From the NCBI RefSeq assembly GCF_001191005.1, contig NZ_CP012201.1, positions 3,038,001 through 3,102,000 of the forward strand: DNA of 64,000 bases, given 5' to 3'. Source of the DNA: Massilia sp. NR 4-1 (GTDB taxonomy: Bacteria > Pseudomonadota > Gammaproteobacteria > Burkholderiales > Burkholderiaceae_D). Each line of letters starts with the position of its first letter. Positions within the stretch are counted from its first letter, which is position 1. Positions 34,336 to 44,634 of the stretch are shown piece by piece. Below the pieces are notes generated by a model. The model was not told the DNA's origin. It was given only the letters and a program-made list of their open reading frames with translations, and did no database searches. Made by a program: the position numbers and the translations under genes.

Positions 34336-34382
34336 GCAGCAGAACCCACGACTACACAAGCATATATAGAGGACGACGCAGA

Positions 34383-35693
34383 ATGGACAACCGTACATCC
34401 AAAGGCCGCAGCCCGCTGACCTGGATACCCACCCTGTATTTCGCGCAGGGTCTGCCCTACTTCGCGGTGGCGCTGATCGCCGGCATGATGTTGAAGAGCA
34501 TGGGCGTGCCGAACGACGATATCGCACACTGGACCGCCTATATCGGCGCGGCCTGGGTCTTCAAGCCCTTGTGGAGCCCCTTCCTCGAACTGGCCAGCAG
34601 CAAGAAGCTGATCGTGGTCAGCTTCCAGCTGATCGGCGGCGTCTGTCTCGGCCTGGTGGCGCTGGCCCTGCACCTGCCGGCATGGATGGTGATCAGCATC
34701 GTCTGCCTTGGCCTGGTGGCGATCGCCTCGGCCACCCACGATATCGCCTGCGACGGCTGCTACATCGCCAGCCTGACCGAGAAGCAGCAGGCGCAGTACG
34801 CCGGCTGGACCGGCACCTTCTTCAACGCCGGCCGCTTCATTTCGCTGGGCGGCCTGGTGATCCTGGCCGGCTACCTGGAAAAGACCCAGGGCGTGGTGCC
34901 GGCATGGACCGTGATCTTCCTGATCCTGTCGGCCACCATGATCACGCTCGGCCTGTACCACAGCTGGGCGCTGCCGCTGGCGCCCAATCCGATCACCGAC
35001 AACCATACGGTGGCCGGTGTGGCGCGCACGCTGAAGGACGTCATCATCGCCTACTTCAAGAAACCGGGCATCTGGGTCTCCATCCTCTTCATCATCCTGT
35101 TCCGCGCCGGCGAAGCGCAGGTGCAGACCATCGGCCCGCTGTTCCTGCGCGAAGCGCGCAATCTGGGCGGCCTGGGCCTGAGCACGGCCGAAGTGGGCGC
35201 CGTGTACGGCACCACCGGCACCATCGCCTTCATCGTCGGCAGCGTGGCCGGCGGCTACTTCACGTCCTGGCTTAGCCTGAAGCGCGCTATTCTCTTCCTG
35301 ATCCTGGCGATGAATCTGCCGAACCTGGTGTTCTACTTCCTGTCCACCACCCTGCCGACCGACCTGACCACCATCGGCATCGCGCTCGGCCTGGAAATGT
35401 TCGGCTATGGCTTCGGCTTCGTCGGCCTGATCCTGTACATGATGCAGGTGGTCGCACCGGGCAAATACCAGACCGCCCACTATGCTTTCTCGACCGGCAT
35501 CATGCAGCTCGGCTTCGTGCTGTTCAAATGGATCAGCGGCGATATCCAGGTGGCGCTCGGCTATCAGAAATTCTTCCTCTGGGTTCTGGTCAGCGCCGTG
35601 CCGGTGGCCATCCTGTCGCAGCTGATTCCGATGAACTCGCGGGAGAAAAACGTAACGGAAGCGCCGCAGCAGCAGGCCGCCGCCGCGAGCTGA
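34383..35693 (+). CDS. MFS transporter, AmpG/PucC-like, in the GlcNAc operon
   Basis: A 436-residue carrier with about 12 helices. TWIPTLYFAQGLPYFAVALIAG at the N-terminus is the AmpG-type first helix, and SATHDIACDGCYIASL is the matching loop. AmpG-type carriers import anhydromuropeptides; AmpG-like permeases are also found in chitin loci. Here it probably imports GlcNAc or chitooligosaccharides and would be redundant with the ABC system. GAGG lies about 10 bases upstream of ATG 34383. The ABC ATPase gene begins 4 bases after its stop. Confidence 0.85.
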   Translation: MDNRTSKGRSPLTWIPTLYFAQGLPYFAVALIAGMMLKSMGVPNDDIAHWTAYIGAAWVFKPLWSPFLELASSKKLIVVSFQLIGGVCLGLVALALHLPAWMVISIVCLGLVAIASATHDIACDGCYIASLTEKQQAQYAGWTGTFFNAGRFISLGGLVILAGYLEKTQGVVPAWTVIFLILSATMITLGLYHSWALPLAPNPITDNHTVAGVARTLKDVIIAYFKKPGIWVSILFIILFRAGEAQVQTIGPLFLREARNLGGLGLSTAEVGAVYGTTGTIAFIVGSVAGGYFTSWLSLKRAILFLILAMNLPNLVFYFLSTTLPTDLTTIGIALGLEMFGYGFGFVGLILYMMQVVAPGKYQTAHYAFSTGIMQLGFVLFKWISGDIQVALGYQKFFLWVLVSAVPVAILSQLIPMNSREKNVTEAPQQQAAAAS

Positions 35694-35697
35694 CAGC

Positions 35698-36804
<1,107 letters not shown>

Positions 36805-36897
36805 GCTTTGGTAACAATTGCGCACCCTTGAATACCTGTCATGTCCCCAATTTATGGGACAATAGAAGTTTGTTTCCGTCCTAAGGATTTTTTTGCC

Positions 36898-38199
36898 ATG
36901 TCCAAGTCCCGCATTGCCCGCATTAGCCTGCTCCTGGCCGCCATCGGCCTGAACGCCGCCCCTGCCTTCATCGGCACCGCCCACGCCCAGGAAAAAGACA
37001 AGGCGGCGGCAGCAGCGGCAGAAGCAGCAAAACAGGATACCGTGCGTCCCGACCTGTTCAAACTGGTCGACCCAGCCGTCATCAAGCCGCTGATGGATGC
37101 AAAAAACTACGCCGAAGTGGAAAGCCGCATCAAACAGGGCGAGGCGCTGCCGACCCTGTCCGCCTATGAAAGCTTTGTGCTGAACCGCCTGCGCGTGGCG
37201 CTGGGTTCGGCCACCAACAACCAGCCGATGATGACCGCCGGCCTGGCCGCCGTGATCGAATCGGGCAAGCTGTCCGACAAAGAGCGCGGCGACTTCATTC
37301 AGGCGCTGGCCACCACCTACTACAACAACAAGGACTACGCCAACGCCATCGTCTGGTTCAACCGCTATGCCAAGGAAAGCGGCGACGCGGCCAAGAACCG
37401 CCAGCACGTGCTGCGCTCCTACTACTTCAATAACGACTTCGCCACCGCCAAGGCCGAACTGCAGAAGGACCTGGCAGCCAAGCAGCAGTCGAACACCGCG
37501 CCAAGTATGGAAGAGCTGCAGCTGCTGGCCAATATCGGCGCCAAGTCGAAAGACCCGGCAACCTATCTGGTGGCGATGGAAAACCTGGTCAAATACTATC
37601 CGACCGACGACTACTGGCTGGACCTGCTGAGCCGCACCCAGGGCAAGGCCACCTACTCGACCCGCTTCGCGCTGGACGTGTTCCGTCTGGAGAAAGCCGC
37701 CGTGTCGAAGATGGCGCCGGAAGAGTACACCGAGATGGCGGAACTGGCCCTGCTGGCCGGCTTCCCGACCGAAGCCAAGAAAGCCATGGACGCCGGCTAC
37801 GCGCAGGGCGTGCTGGGCACCGGCCCGAACGCCGACAAGCACCGCAAGGTGCGCGACCAGGCCAACCGCCAGGCCGCCGACGACACCAAGAACATCGCCT
37901 CCGGCGAAGCCTCGGCCAAGAAATCCAAGGACGGCACTGGCCTGGTCAACCTGGGCTACGCCTACGTGACCATGGAGCAGTTCGACAAAGGTATTGACCT
38001 GATCCAGCAAGGTATCGCCAAGGGCGGCCTGAAAAATGCGGAAGATGCCAAGCTGCGCCTGGGTGTCTCCTATGCGCTGGCCGGCAAGAAGGATGAAGCC
38101 ATCAAGACCCTGGAAACCGTGACCGGCACCGACGGCCGCAACGACCTGGCCCGCTACTGGATCCTGTGGGTGAACCGCCCAGCCACCGCCGCCAAATAA
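36898..38199 (+). CDS. Exported TPR-repeat protein
   Basis: A 433-residue protein with a signal peptide (ends GTAHAQ) and mostly helical repeats; recognisable TPR-like units include TYYNNKDYANAIVWFNRYAKES and LGYAYVTMEQFDKGIDLIQQGI. It is probably a periplasmic scaffold or binding protein. The start at 36898 has AAGGA about 10 bases upstream. An inverted repeat TGTCCC/GGGACA lies in the leader (36842-36861). It sits after the GlcNAc operon, possibly with its own promoter, so a link to chitin metabolism is only positional. Confidence 0.8.
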   Translation: MSKSRIARISLLLAAIGLNAAPAFIGTAHAQEKDKAAAAAAEAAKQDTVRPDLFKLVDPAVIKPLMDAKNYAEVESRIKQGEALPTLSAYESFVLNRLRVALGSATNNQPMMTAGLAAVIESGKLSDKERGDFIQALATTYYNNKDYANAIVWFNRYAKESGDAAKNRQHVLRSYYFNNDFATAKAELQKDLAAKQQSNTAPSMEELQLLANIGAKSKDPATYLVAMENLVKYYPTDDYWLDLLSRTQGKATYSTRFALDVFRLEKAAVSKMAPEEYTEMAELALLAGFPTEAKKAMDAGYAQGVLGTGPNADKHRKVRDQANRQAADDTKNIASGEASAKKSKDGTGLVNLGYAYVTMEQFDKGIDLIQQGIAKGGLKNAEDAKLRLGVSYALAGKKDEAIKTLETVTGTDGRNDLARYWILWVNRPATAAK

Positions 38200-38213
38200 G
38201 CGCGGCGCCGGCA

Positions 38214-38249
38214 CAGCGGGTAGAGGCGCAAGCCCTGCCCGCTTTTTTT
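38214..38249 (+). terminator. Terminator after the TPR gene
   Basis: AGCGGG pairs with CCCGCT (with inner GGC/GCC pairing), followed by TTTTTTT at 38243-38249. Confidence 0.75.
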
Positions 38250-38281
38250 CGCCTGTACTGTTTAAGAACGGAAGCTTGCTG

Positions 38282-39496
38282 ATGCCTGGACTCTCCGCTT
38301 CGCCCACCTCCTCCACCGCCGCGCCGGCGCGGCGCCTGCTCAGTCTCGATGCTTTCCGCGGCTTCGTGATTCTCGCCATGATCTGGGTGAACTATATCGC
38401 GGGCATGCCGGGCATTCCGTATTGGCTGGAGCATGCCGGCGCGAAGGCGGATGGCTTCACCCTGCCCGATCTGGTCTTCCCCGGCTTCCTCTTCATAGTC
38501 GGCATCGCCATTCCGCTCTCGCTGCACAAGTCCATCGGCCGCACCTCGCTGCCGCTGCTGGGCCGCCTGGCGTGGCGCGCGGGCAGCCTGATGCTGGCCG
38601 GCGTGGTGCTGGCCAATGCTTACCGCTACGACGCGGCGCATGCACTGCTGCCGCGCGCCTGGTATTTCCTGCTGTTTTATGCGGCGATGATCCTGCTGTG
38701 GCGCCAGACGGCGCAGCGCAACTGGAGCTTCTGGGCCGGTGCGCTGCTGATGCTCTTCCTGCTCGCCAGTTTCCGCGGCACGCTGAATGCGGAATTCAGC
38801 AGCGTGTATCTGCAGCATAGCTGGTGGGGCATCCTCGGCATGATAGGCTGGGCCTACCTGCTGTGCAGCCTGGTCTACCTGGCCGCACGCGGCCATGGCA
38901 CGGCGCTGATGGGCGCCCTGGCCGCGCTGATCGTGCTGTATATGGGGTGCAAGGCCGGCGCGCTGGCCGGGGTGCAGCAGGCGGTGAATGGCTTCGTCAA
39001 CCTGCCCGAGGTATTGGGCTCCACCGCCGCCAATGTGCTGGCCGGCACGCTGGTCGGCAATCTGTTCGTGGCGCCGCCGGCCGGGCACCGCCACCGCATC
39101 CGCTTCATGTTCTTCTTTGCACTTGGCCTGCTGCTGTGCGGCCTGCTGCTGCGTCCCTACCACGGCATCAACAAGATTCAGGCGACGGAAAGCTATACCC
39201 TCGTCTGTTCAGGCATCGTGCTTGGCCTGTTCCTGCTGTTCTATATTGTGATCGACGTGTGGCAGTGGCAGGGGTGGAGCATCATTCTGCTGCCTGCGGG
39301 AGCCAACGCGCTGTTCGCCTATATCGCGCCGGACTTGTGGGAGCAGTTGGCGGCCGTGCTGCGTCTGCCGCGCATCTGGTGGCCGTATCTGCACAGCGGC
39401 GGCGCTCCCGGACTGCTGAACGCCGCCACCATGACGCTGGCCATGATGGCGCTGGTGGCCGCCGCCAACCGCGCCGGCGTCAAGCTGCGCTTCTAG
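38282..39496 (+). CDS. NagX-like DUF5009 membrane protein (heparan-alpha-glucosaminide acetyltransferase-related), copy 1
   Basis: A 404-residue polytopic protein. RRLLSLDAFRGFVILAMIWVN at the start and the FTLPDLVFPGFLFIVGIAIPLS block place it with the DUF5009/COG4299 acyltransferase-like family. Relatives include NagX of bacterial GlcNAc loci and the human lysosomal enzyme HGSNAT, which acetylates glucosamine across a membrane. About 10 hydrophobic segments. It is convergent with its paralogue and overlaps it by 4 bases at the stops. It shares the fold but is clearly divergent from copy 2. Confidence 0.82.
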   Translation: MPGLSASPTSSTAAPARRLLSLDAFRGFVILAMIWVNYIAGMPGIPYWLEHAGAKADGFTLPDLVFPGFLFIVGIAIPLSLHKSIGRTSLPLLGRLAWRAGSLMLAGVVLANAYRYDAAHALLPRAWYFLLFYAAMILLWRQTAQRNWSFWAGALLMLFLLASFRGTLNAEFSSVYLQHSWWGILGMIGWAYLLCSLVYLAARGHGTALMGALAALIVLYMGCKAGALAGVQQAVNGFVNLPEVLGSTAANVLAGTLVGNLFVAPPAGHRHRIRFMFFFALGLLLCGLLLRPYHGINKIQATESYTLVCSGIVLGLFLLFYIVIDVWQWQGWSIILLPAGANALFAYIAPDLWEQLAAVLRLPRIWWPYLHSGGAPGLLNAATMTLAMMALVAAANRAGVKLRF

Positions 39497-40563
39497 ACCT
39501 TGATGTAGATGCGTTTGCGGTCCATCGCATAGCCGACCAGCCAGCACGCCAGCATGAAGAACACGGCGAACAGCAGCGAGGCCAGCTTGGGCGGTGCGAA
39601 CGCCAGCAGCACATGCTGGTACATCCAGCCATAGGTATCGGTGACGAACAGCACCGTCGCCGCCACCTGCGCCAGCAGATAGATGAACAGGGTATTCTTG
39701 CCAAAGACTTCGAAGAAGTAAGTCCAGCGGCGCTGCCCGCGCATCTCGATCACGTAGATCAGCAGCGGCAGGATCAGCAGATCCAGGCCCACGCTGAACA
39801 GCACATAGGAGCTGGTCCACAGCTTCTTATTGATGGGGAAGGCCAGATCCCAGCACAGTGCCACGCCGATGCAGGCCACGCCCGCCATCATCAGCCGCGC
39901 CAGCGTTTCATAGCTGGCGCCCAGGGCCAGGATCAGGCGTCCCGCAAAGTAGCCTGCGATCACGTTGACGATGGATGGCAGGGTGCTGAGTATGCCCTCC
40001 GGATCGAACAGCACGCCCGCCTCCTCATACATATGCGCCTTGCCCAGCACGGCCAGGTCCAGCTTGTAGGCCGCATTGCCATGCACGCTGTAGTCGCCGA
40101 ACAGCGCCATCACCAGCCAGTAAGCCAGCAGCGCGGCGAGGCTGAACCACAGGGCACCCTTCTCTTTGCAGAAATGCAGGATCAGCGCCGCGCTGCCGAA
40201 GCACAGCGCAATGCGCTGCAAGACGCCCGGTATGCGCACATGGTCGAGCGGACCGGTGAACGGGAACCAGTAGACCAGAAAACCCAGCAGGAAAATCAGC
40301 GCCGTACGCCGCCCCACCTTCGCCAGCACCGCGCCATCGCCCTGCTCCGCATACTTGGGCAGGGCGAAGGCCAGCGCATTGCCGACCACGAAAAGGAAAG
40401 TCGGGAACACCCAGTCGGTCGGCGTGAAGCCATGCCAGTCGGCGTGCAGCAGCGGACCATACACATGACCCCAGTCGCCCGGCGTGTTCACCACGATCAT
40501 CAGCGCCACGGTCAAGCCGCGCAGCACGTCCAGCGAAAGATAACGATTCTGCGGCTTGCTCAT
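39493..40563 (-). CDS. nagX: NagX-like DUF5009 membrane protein, copy 2
   Basis: A 356-residue polytopic protein. RYLSLDVLRGLTVALMIVVN, WHGFTPTDWVFPTFLFVVGNALAF and RRTALIFLLGFLVYWFPF are the classic NagX/COG4299 blocks. NagX is predicted to take part in GlcNAc uptake or its transmembrane acetylation in marine and soil chitin degraders; its activity is not settled. It lies downstream of the TonB-dependent receptor on the same strand, but a terminator hairpin intervenes at 40608-40638. Confidence 0.88.
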   Translation of the reverse strand: MSKPQNRYLSLDVLRGLTVALMIVVNTPGDWGHVYGPLLHADWHGFTPTDWVFPTFLFVVGNALAFALPKYAEQGDGAVLAKVGRRTALIFLLGFLVYWFPFTGPLDHVRIPGVLQRIALCFGSAALILHFCKEKGALWFSLAALLAYWLVMALFGDYSVHGNAAYKLDLAVLGKAHMYEEAGVLFDPEGILSTLPSIVNVIAGYFAGRLILALGASYETLARLMMAGVACIGVALCWDLAFPINKKLWTSSYVLFSVGLDLLILPLLIYVIEMRGQRRWTYFFEVFGKNTLFIYLLAQVAATVLFVTDTYGWMYQHVLLAFAPPKLASLLFAVFFMLACWLVGYAMDRKRIYIKV

Positions 40564-40607
40564 GGCATCGCCGCCCTTGCTCTACTTCTCATTTCTTCTC
40601 CTGCATG

Positions 40608-40638
40608 AAAAAGGGCAGGACTGCGCATGGTCCTGCCC
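40608..40638 (-). terminator. Terminator after the TonB-dependent receptor
   Basis: On the minus strand GGGCAGGAC pairs with GTCCTGCCC (40613-40638), followed by TTTTT. Confidence 0.75.
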
Positions 40639-40665
40639 CATACTGCCGTTTGACCTTCTAACGCC

Positions 40666-43329
40666 TTACATCTTGCCGCGCACGCCAAAGAAGATCTGCT
40701 TGCCGTTCTTATAGAAGGCGCTCGGGCGGTCCTTGGTGGTGGCGTACGATTTGAGGGTTGGATTGTTCAAATCCTTGCCCTCCAGCGACAGCGTCAGATT
40801 TTCGGTCAGATTGTAGTTGAAGGCGGCCGACAGCGTACCCATTCCATCCTGATACAGTGCGCTGTTGCGGTCCAGGCCATTCAGGAAGGCCGAACGATAG
40901 CTGTAGTTGACGCGGGCGCTGAATTTGCTGTTCTCGTAGAAGACCCCGGCATTATATGAACGCTTGGAGGTGCCCACCATATTGCAGTCGCCCAGGTCGG
41001 CGCAGGCCGAACGCGGTGCCTTGCCGGTTTCCTTGCCGTCGGCGTAGGTGTAGTTGGCATTCACCCCGAAGCCATTGCCCAGATCCTGCACATATTGCAG
41101 CTCAATGCCGCGCACGCGCGCCTTGGTGTTCACCGCGGAACTCATGGTATAGGTCACGACGCGGCCCATGGACTGGTTATAGAAATCCGCCATCGACGAA
41201 CCGAACGTCACATACGACGCCATGTGCATATTGTAGACATTCACACCCAGCAGCGACTTCGGCATGAAATACCACTCGATGCCCGCATCGACATTGTTCG
41301 ACAGGATCGGCGTCAGCTTCGGATTGCCGCCATTGGCCGCCAGCGTCAGATCGTTCAGGCTGAGCGAACCGAGGGCGCCGATGTCGGGGCGCGACAAGGT
41401 GCGGCTGGCCGCGCCGCGCAGCACCACGTTCTGCGACAGGTCGGTGCGCAGGTTCAGGCTGGGCAGGAAATTATTGTACGTGCGCGAGGTTTCGATCGGC
41501 GCCCAGCGGTCGTTGGGCGAACCGTTGGCCACATCGATCTGGGTGCGCACGAAACGCAGGCCGATATTACCCTGCACCGGGCCGAAATTCAGATCGCCCA
41601 TCACATACGCCGCCGAGGCTTTTTCACGGATCTTGAATTCGCTCTGGTAGGCGTGGGTGTCGAAGCTCACATATTTGTCGCCCCAGGCCTTCATCGAATC
41701 GGCGCTGAAGGTCCAGCCCTTGTTCAGCAGATTCGGCAATGGACTGTCGGGGAAGACGGTCAGGCCGGAGGGACGGTTGGCCGCCAGACCGCCGGCCGGC
41801 GCCACCGTGCCGGCGAGCCAGATCAGATCGCGGTCATGTTTGGCCATGCGCGCGCCGAAATGCAGGGTGGGCACGTTTTCCCACGGCGTTTTATATTCGC
41901 CGTCCACCTGGCCATAGCTCTCCTTGTCCTTGGCCGTGGTGTCGGAAGCCCAGCCGCTGAAGAAGTTGGCGCCGCTGCGCGGCTGGAAGCTGCCCGCGTT
42001 CGGCACGACCACGGTGGCCGGCTGGTCCAGGCCATACGTGGTCAAGCTGGTGCCGGAATAGGCCAGCCATGCCTCGTAGCCGTAATCGCGCGCATAGCCG
42101 GTGCCGCGCGTGGTGCCGATCTGCCCCTTGAACTTCAGCTGCTCATTGGCGCGCCATTGCCAGTCCAGATTGAGGAATTTGGAATCGCTGTACGAGCCGG
42201 GACGGGCAATGATGTCCTGCACCGAGGACCCCATATCGCTGCAATCGGCCACCGGGCAGGTCGCCGGGAAACTGATCGAGGTGATGGTGTCGCCCTTGAT
42301 CGTCCACGCCGCCGGCCGGATGCCGCCGCTGCCCGCCAGGTTGGCGTTGTTGGACAAGGGCTGGCCCGCATCCATCATGAAGTTGGCGTTGATATTGTCG
42401 GCGTCCAGACGGGTGTAGAAACCGCTGATGTCGAAGCTGAAATCGGGACTGACCTTGAACTGCACGTCCAGCATGCCGCCCTTGCGTTCGCGCTGCTGCT
42501 CGAACAGCGCGGTGCCGGTCTGCACCGACAGCCATTTGCCGTTCACTTCCGGATTGGACTTCACCCACTCGGGCGCCAGGGCGCTATCGACCTTGGCCCA
42601 GGCCAGGAATTCCTGGCCGATGCGGCGCAGGCTGCGCTTTTCGTCGAACACCTGCAGCAGCACGCCCATATTGCCGGCATCGTTCTTCCAGTTGGCCAGG
42701 GCGCTGAGCTGGGCGTCGGTCTTCTTCGCCCCCTCGCTGTACACGCCTTCCACGGAACCCATCAGCGTGAGGGGTTTCTTGAAGCTGAGCGGCTTGCGCG
42801 TTTCGATGTCCACGTTACCGGCCGCGCCGCCTTCGATCAGATTGGCCTGCGAGCTTTTATGCACCGTGATGCGGCCGATCAGCTCGGAAGGGAACATCGA
42901 GTAGCTGACCGAACGGCCGCCGTTGGTGATATTCGAGATATACCAGTCGCCGCTGGATACGGTATGCCCGTTCAGCGTGGTCAGCGTCAGATTGGATGGC
43001 GTGCCTTTCAGGCTGACGCGGTCGTTCTCGCCGAAGCCGCCCTCGCTGCCGCCCGCCGTCGCCACCGACACACCCGGCACCCGCTGCAGCGAGTCGGCCA
43101 CGCTCTTGTCCGGCATCTTGCCCACGTCTTCGGCGGTCACCACTTCCACCAGCGAATCGGCATTGCGTTTCTGGTTCAGCGATTGGGCCAGCGCGGCGCG
43201 CACGCCGGTCACGGTGACCACCGCCGACTCGTCGACCTGGGGGCTGGCGGGCGGGGTTTGCGCCGCCGCGCCGCTGGCGGCGGCCAGCATGGCGACGGCG
43301 GTGGCGACCGGGGTCAGATTGCGCTTCAT
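40666..43329 (-). CDS. TonB-dependent receptor, probable chitooligosaccharide outer-membrane transporter
   Basis: An 887-residue receptor: signal peptide to about residue 24, a TonB-box-like VVTVTGVRAALAQSL, plug domain about 45-160 (VEVVTAEDVGKMPDKSVADSLQRVPGV; ASSQANLIEGG), then a 22-strand barrel ending IFFGVRGKM. The opening pattern RAALAQSLNQKRNADSLVE is characteristic of the carbohydrate receptor group that includes NagP and chitin-linked receptors. It imports oligosaccharides across the outer membrane with ExbBD-TonB energy. GGAGGAGAC lies before ATG 43329. The divergent GntR gene and shared motifs suggest local control. Confidence 0.9.
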   Translation of the reverse strand: MKRNLTPVATAVAMLAAASGAAAQTPPASPQVDESAVVTVTGVRAALAQSLNQKRNADSLVEVVTAEDVGKMPDKSVADSLQRVPGVSVATAGGSEGGFGENDRVSLKGTPSNLTLTTLNGHTVSSGDWYISNITNGGRSVSYSMFPSELIGRITVHKSSQANLIEGGAAGNVDIETRKPLSFKKPLTLMGSVEGVYSEGAKKTDAQLSALANWKNDAGNMGVLLQVFDEKRSLRRIGQEFLAWAKVDSALAPEWVKSNPEVNGKWLSVQTGTALFEQQRERKGGMLDVQFKVSPDFSFDISGFYTRLDADNINANFMMDAGQPLSNNANLAGSGGIRPAAWTIKGDTITSISFPATCPVADCSDMGSSVQDIIARPGSYSDSKFLNLDWQWRANEQLKFKGQIGTTRGTGYARDYGYEAWLAYSGTSLTTYGLDQPATVVVPNAGSFQPRSGANFFSGWASDTTAKDKESYGQVDGEYKTPWENVPTLHFGARMAKHDRDLIWLAGTVAPAGGLAANRPSGLTVFPDSPLPNLLNKGWTFSADSMKAWGDKYVSFDTHAYQSEFKIREKASAAYVMGDLNFGPVQGNIGLRFVRTQIDVANGSPNDRWAPIETSRTYNNFLPSLNLRTDLSQNVVLRGAASRTLSRPDIGALGSLSLNDLTLAANGGNPKLTPILSNNVDAGIEWYFMPKSLLGVNVYNMHMASYVTFGSSMADFYNQSMGRVVTYTMSSAVNTKARVRGIELQYVQDLGNGFGVNANYTYADGKETGKAPRSACADLGDCNMVGTSKRSYNAGVFYENSKFSARVNYSYRSAFLNGLDRNSALYQDGMGTLSAAFNYNLTENLTLSLEGKDLNNPTLKSYATTKDRPSAFYKNGKQIFFGVRGKM

Positions 43330-43626
43330 GTCTCCTCCTAAGCTTTGCTTTTGTGTGGAATTGCATAAAACCAATTGCACGCCAATATACCCTCACTAAA
43401 TACCAAATCATTACCAGTTATTAGATTTTTTTCAAATGTTGTGCAAAAAACACATACAGCACTATCGACACTTAGTAAGCCCAGAGTGAAGATGCGGTGT
43501 TGCAGCCACGCACGGTAGGCTTGCGGCTTGTGGCATGGTCTTTTTTTGGTATTATCGAAAGACGTTGTTTGACAAGAATGGGGCCACGCAGGCACGCGCT
43601 CCGCACGAGACAAGAAAGAAAGTGGT
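43330..43626. promoter_or_regulatory. Divergent promoter region between the receptor and second GntR gene
   Basis: TATATT on the minus strand (about 43385-43390) is a -10 candidate for the receptor. AAATACCA and ATTACCAG (43398-43416) overlap its -35 region. TGGTATTAT at 43547-43555 is the inverse of the ATAATACCA sites before nagK. The 297-base space is AT-rich near the receptor and carries no reading frame I can support. Confidence 0.5.
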
Positions 43627-44367
43627 ATGACATCACTTGCACAAATCATGGAGACCATGGGGCAAACCAGCAGCCTGCCCCTGTACCAGCTATTACAACG
43701 CGCCCTGCGCGAAGCCATCGACAAGCGCATCTTCGGCCCCGACGAAGCCCTGCCCGCCGAGCGCCAACTGGCGAGCGAACTGTCGATCTCGCGCATCACG
43801 GTGCGCAAGGCCATCGACGGCCTGGTGGACGAAGGCTTGCTGGTGCGCCGCCCGGGCTCCGGCAATTTCATCAACACCCGCATCGAAAAGAATTTCGCCA
43901 AACTGACCTCGTTTTCCGAGGATATGCGCGCGCGCGGCCGCACCCCGCGCAGCGTGTGGCTGAAACGCTCGGAAGGCACGGTCACGCCGGAAGAAGCGCT
44001 GCGGCTGCGGCTCAGTCCCGGCGCGCCGGTATACCGCTTCAACCGCATCCGCTTTGCCGACGATGTGCCGATGTGCCTGGAATACGCGACCATTGTCGCC
44101 ACCGCCCTGCCCGCGCTGGACGCGGTCGATGTCTCGATGTACGAGGCGCTGGAGAAAGCCGGCAACCGGCCGGTGCGCGCCTTGCAGCGCCTCTCGGCCT
44201 TGCTGTTGAACGCGGAACAGGCGGCGCTGCTGCAGGCGCAGCAAGGCGATGCCGGACTGGCGGTGGAGCGTCTGGGTTTTTTGCGCGATGGCCGCGCGGT
44301 GGAATTTTGCCGCTCGATCTTCCGCGGCGATATGTATGACTTTGTGGCCGAACTCAGCACACCCTGA
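43627..44367 (+). CDS. GntR/HutC-family regulator, second copy, divergent from the receptor
   Basis: A 246-residue regulator with an N-terminal wHTH (ALPAERQLASELSISRITVRKAIDGL) and a UTRA domain (GAPVYRFNRIRFADDVPMCLEYATIV). It is clearly paralogous to the regulator at 28436: the recognition helix SISRITVRKAID differs from SISRVTARKAID at only two positions, so both may read the same operator. It probably represses the receptor and possibly itself. GAAAG lies before ATG 43627. Confidence 0.9.
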   Translation: MTSLAQIMETMGQTSSLPLYQLLQRALREAIDKRIFGPDEALPAERQLASELSISRITVRKAIDGLVDEGLLVRRPGSGNFINTRIEKNFAKLTSFSEDMRARGRTPRSVWLKRSEGTVTPEEALRLRLSPGAPVYRFNRIRFADDVPMCLEYATIVATALPALDAVDVSMYEALEKAGNRPVRALQRLSALLLNAEQAALLQAQQGDAGLAVERLGFLRDGRAVEFCRSIFRGDMYDFVAELSTP

Positions 44368-44388
44368 GCAGGCCCCCGCTGCTTACTG

Positions 44389-44634
44389 CTAAAGCAATTC
44401 GGCCGGCGCGGCATCCTCCTCCGCGCCTTCGCTCTCTTGCCACTCCAGAATATCGCCGGGCTGGCAAGCCAGGCGCTCGCAGATCTTCTCCAGCGTGACA
44501 AAGCGTATGCCCTTGACCTTGCCGGACTTGAGCAGGGACAGGTTTTGTTCGGTGATTCCTACATGAGCAGCGAGCTCCTTGGACTTGATCTTGCGTTTCG
44601 CCAGCATGACATCGAGATTGACAATAATGGGCAT
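44389..44634 (-). CDS. Xre/YozG-type HTH transcriptional regulator
   Basis: An 81-residue DNA-binding protein. KSKELAAHVGITEQNLSLLKSGKVKGIRFVTLEKICERLACQPGDILEW is a complete Cro/CI-type HTH. The acidic tail SEGAEEDAAPAELL follows. Its ATG overlaps the stop of the DUF2975 gene (TGATG). DUF2975 membrane proteins and this small HTH class are a recurrent pair in bacteria, presumably a membrane sensor with its regulator. Confidence 0.88.
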   Translation of the reverse strand: MPIIVNLDVMLAKRKIKSKELAAHVGITEQNLSLLKSGKVKGIRFVTLEKICERLACQPGDILEWQESEGAEEDAAPAELL

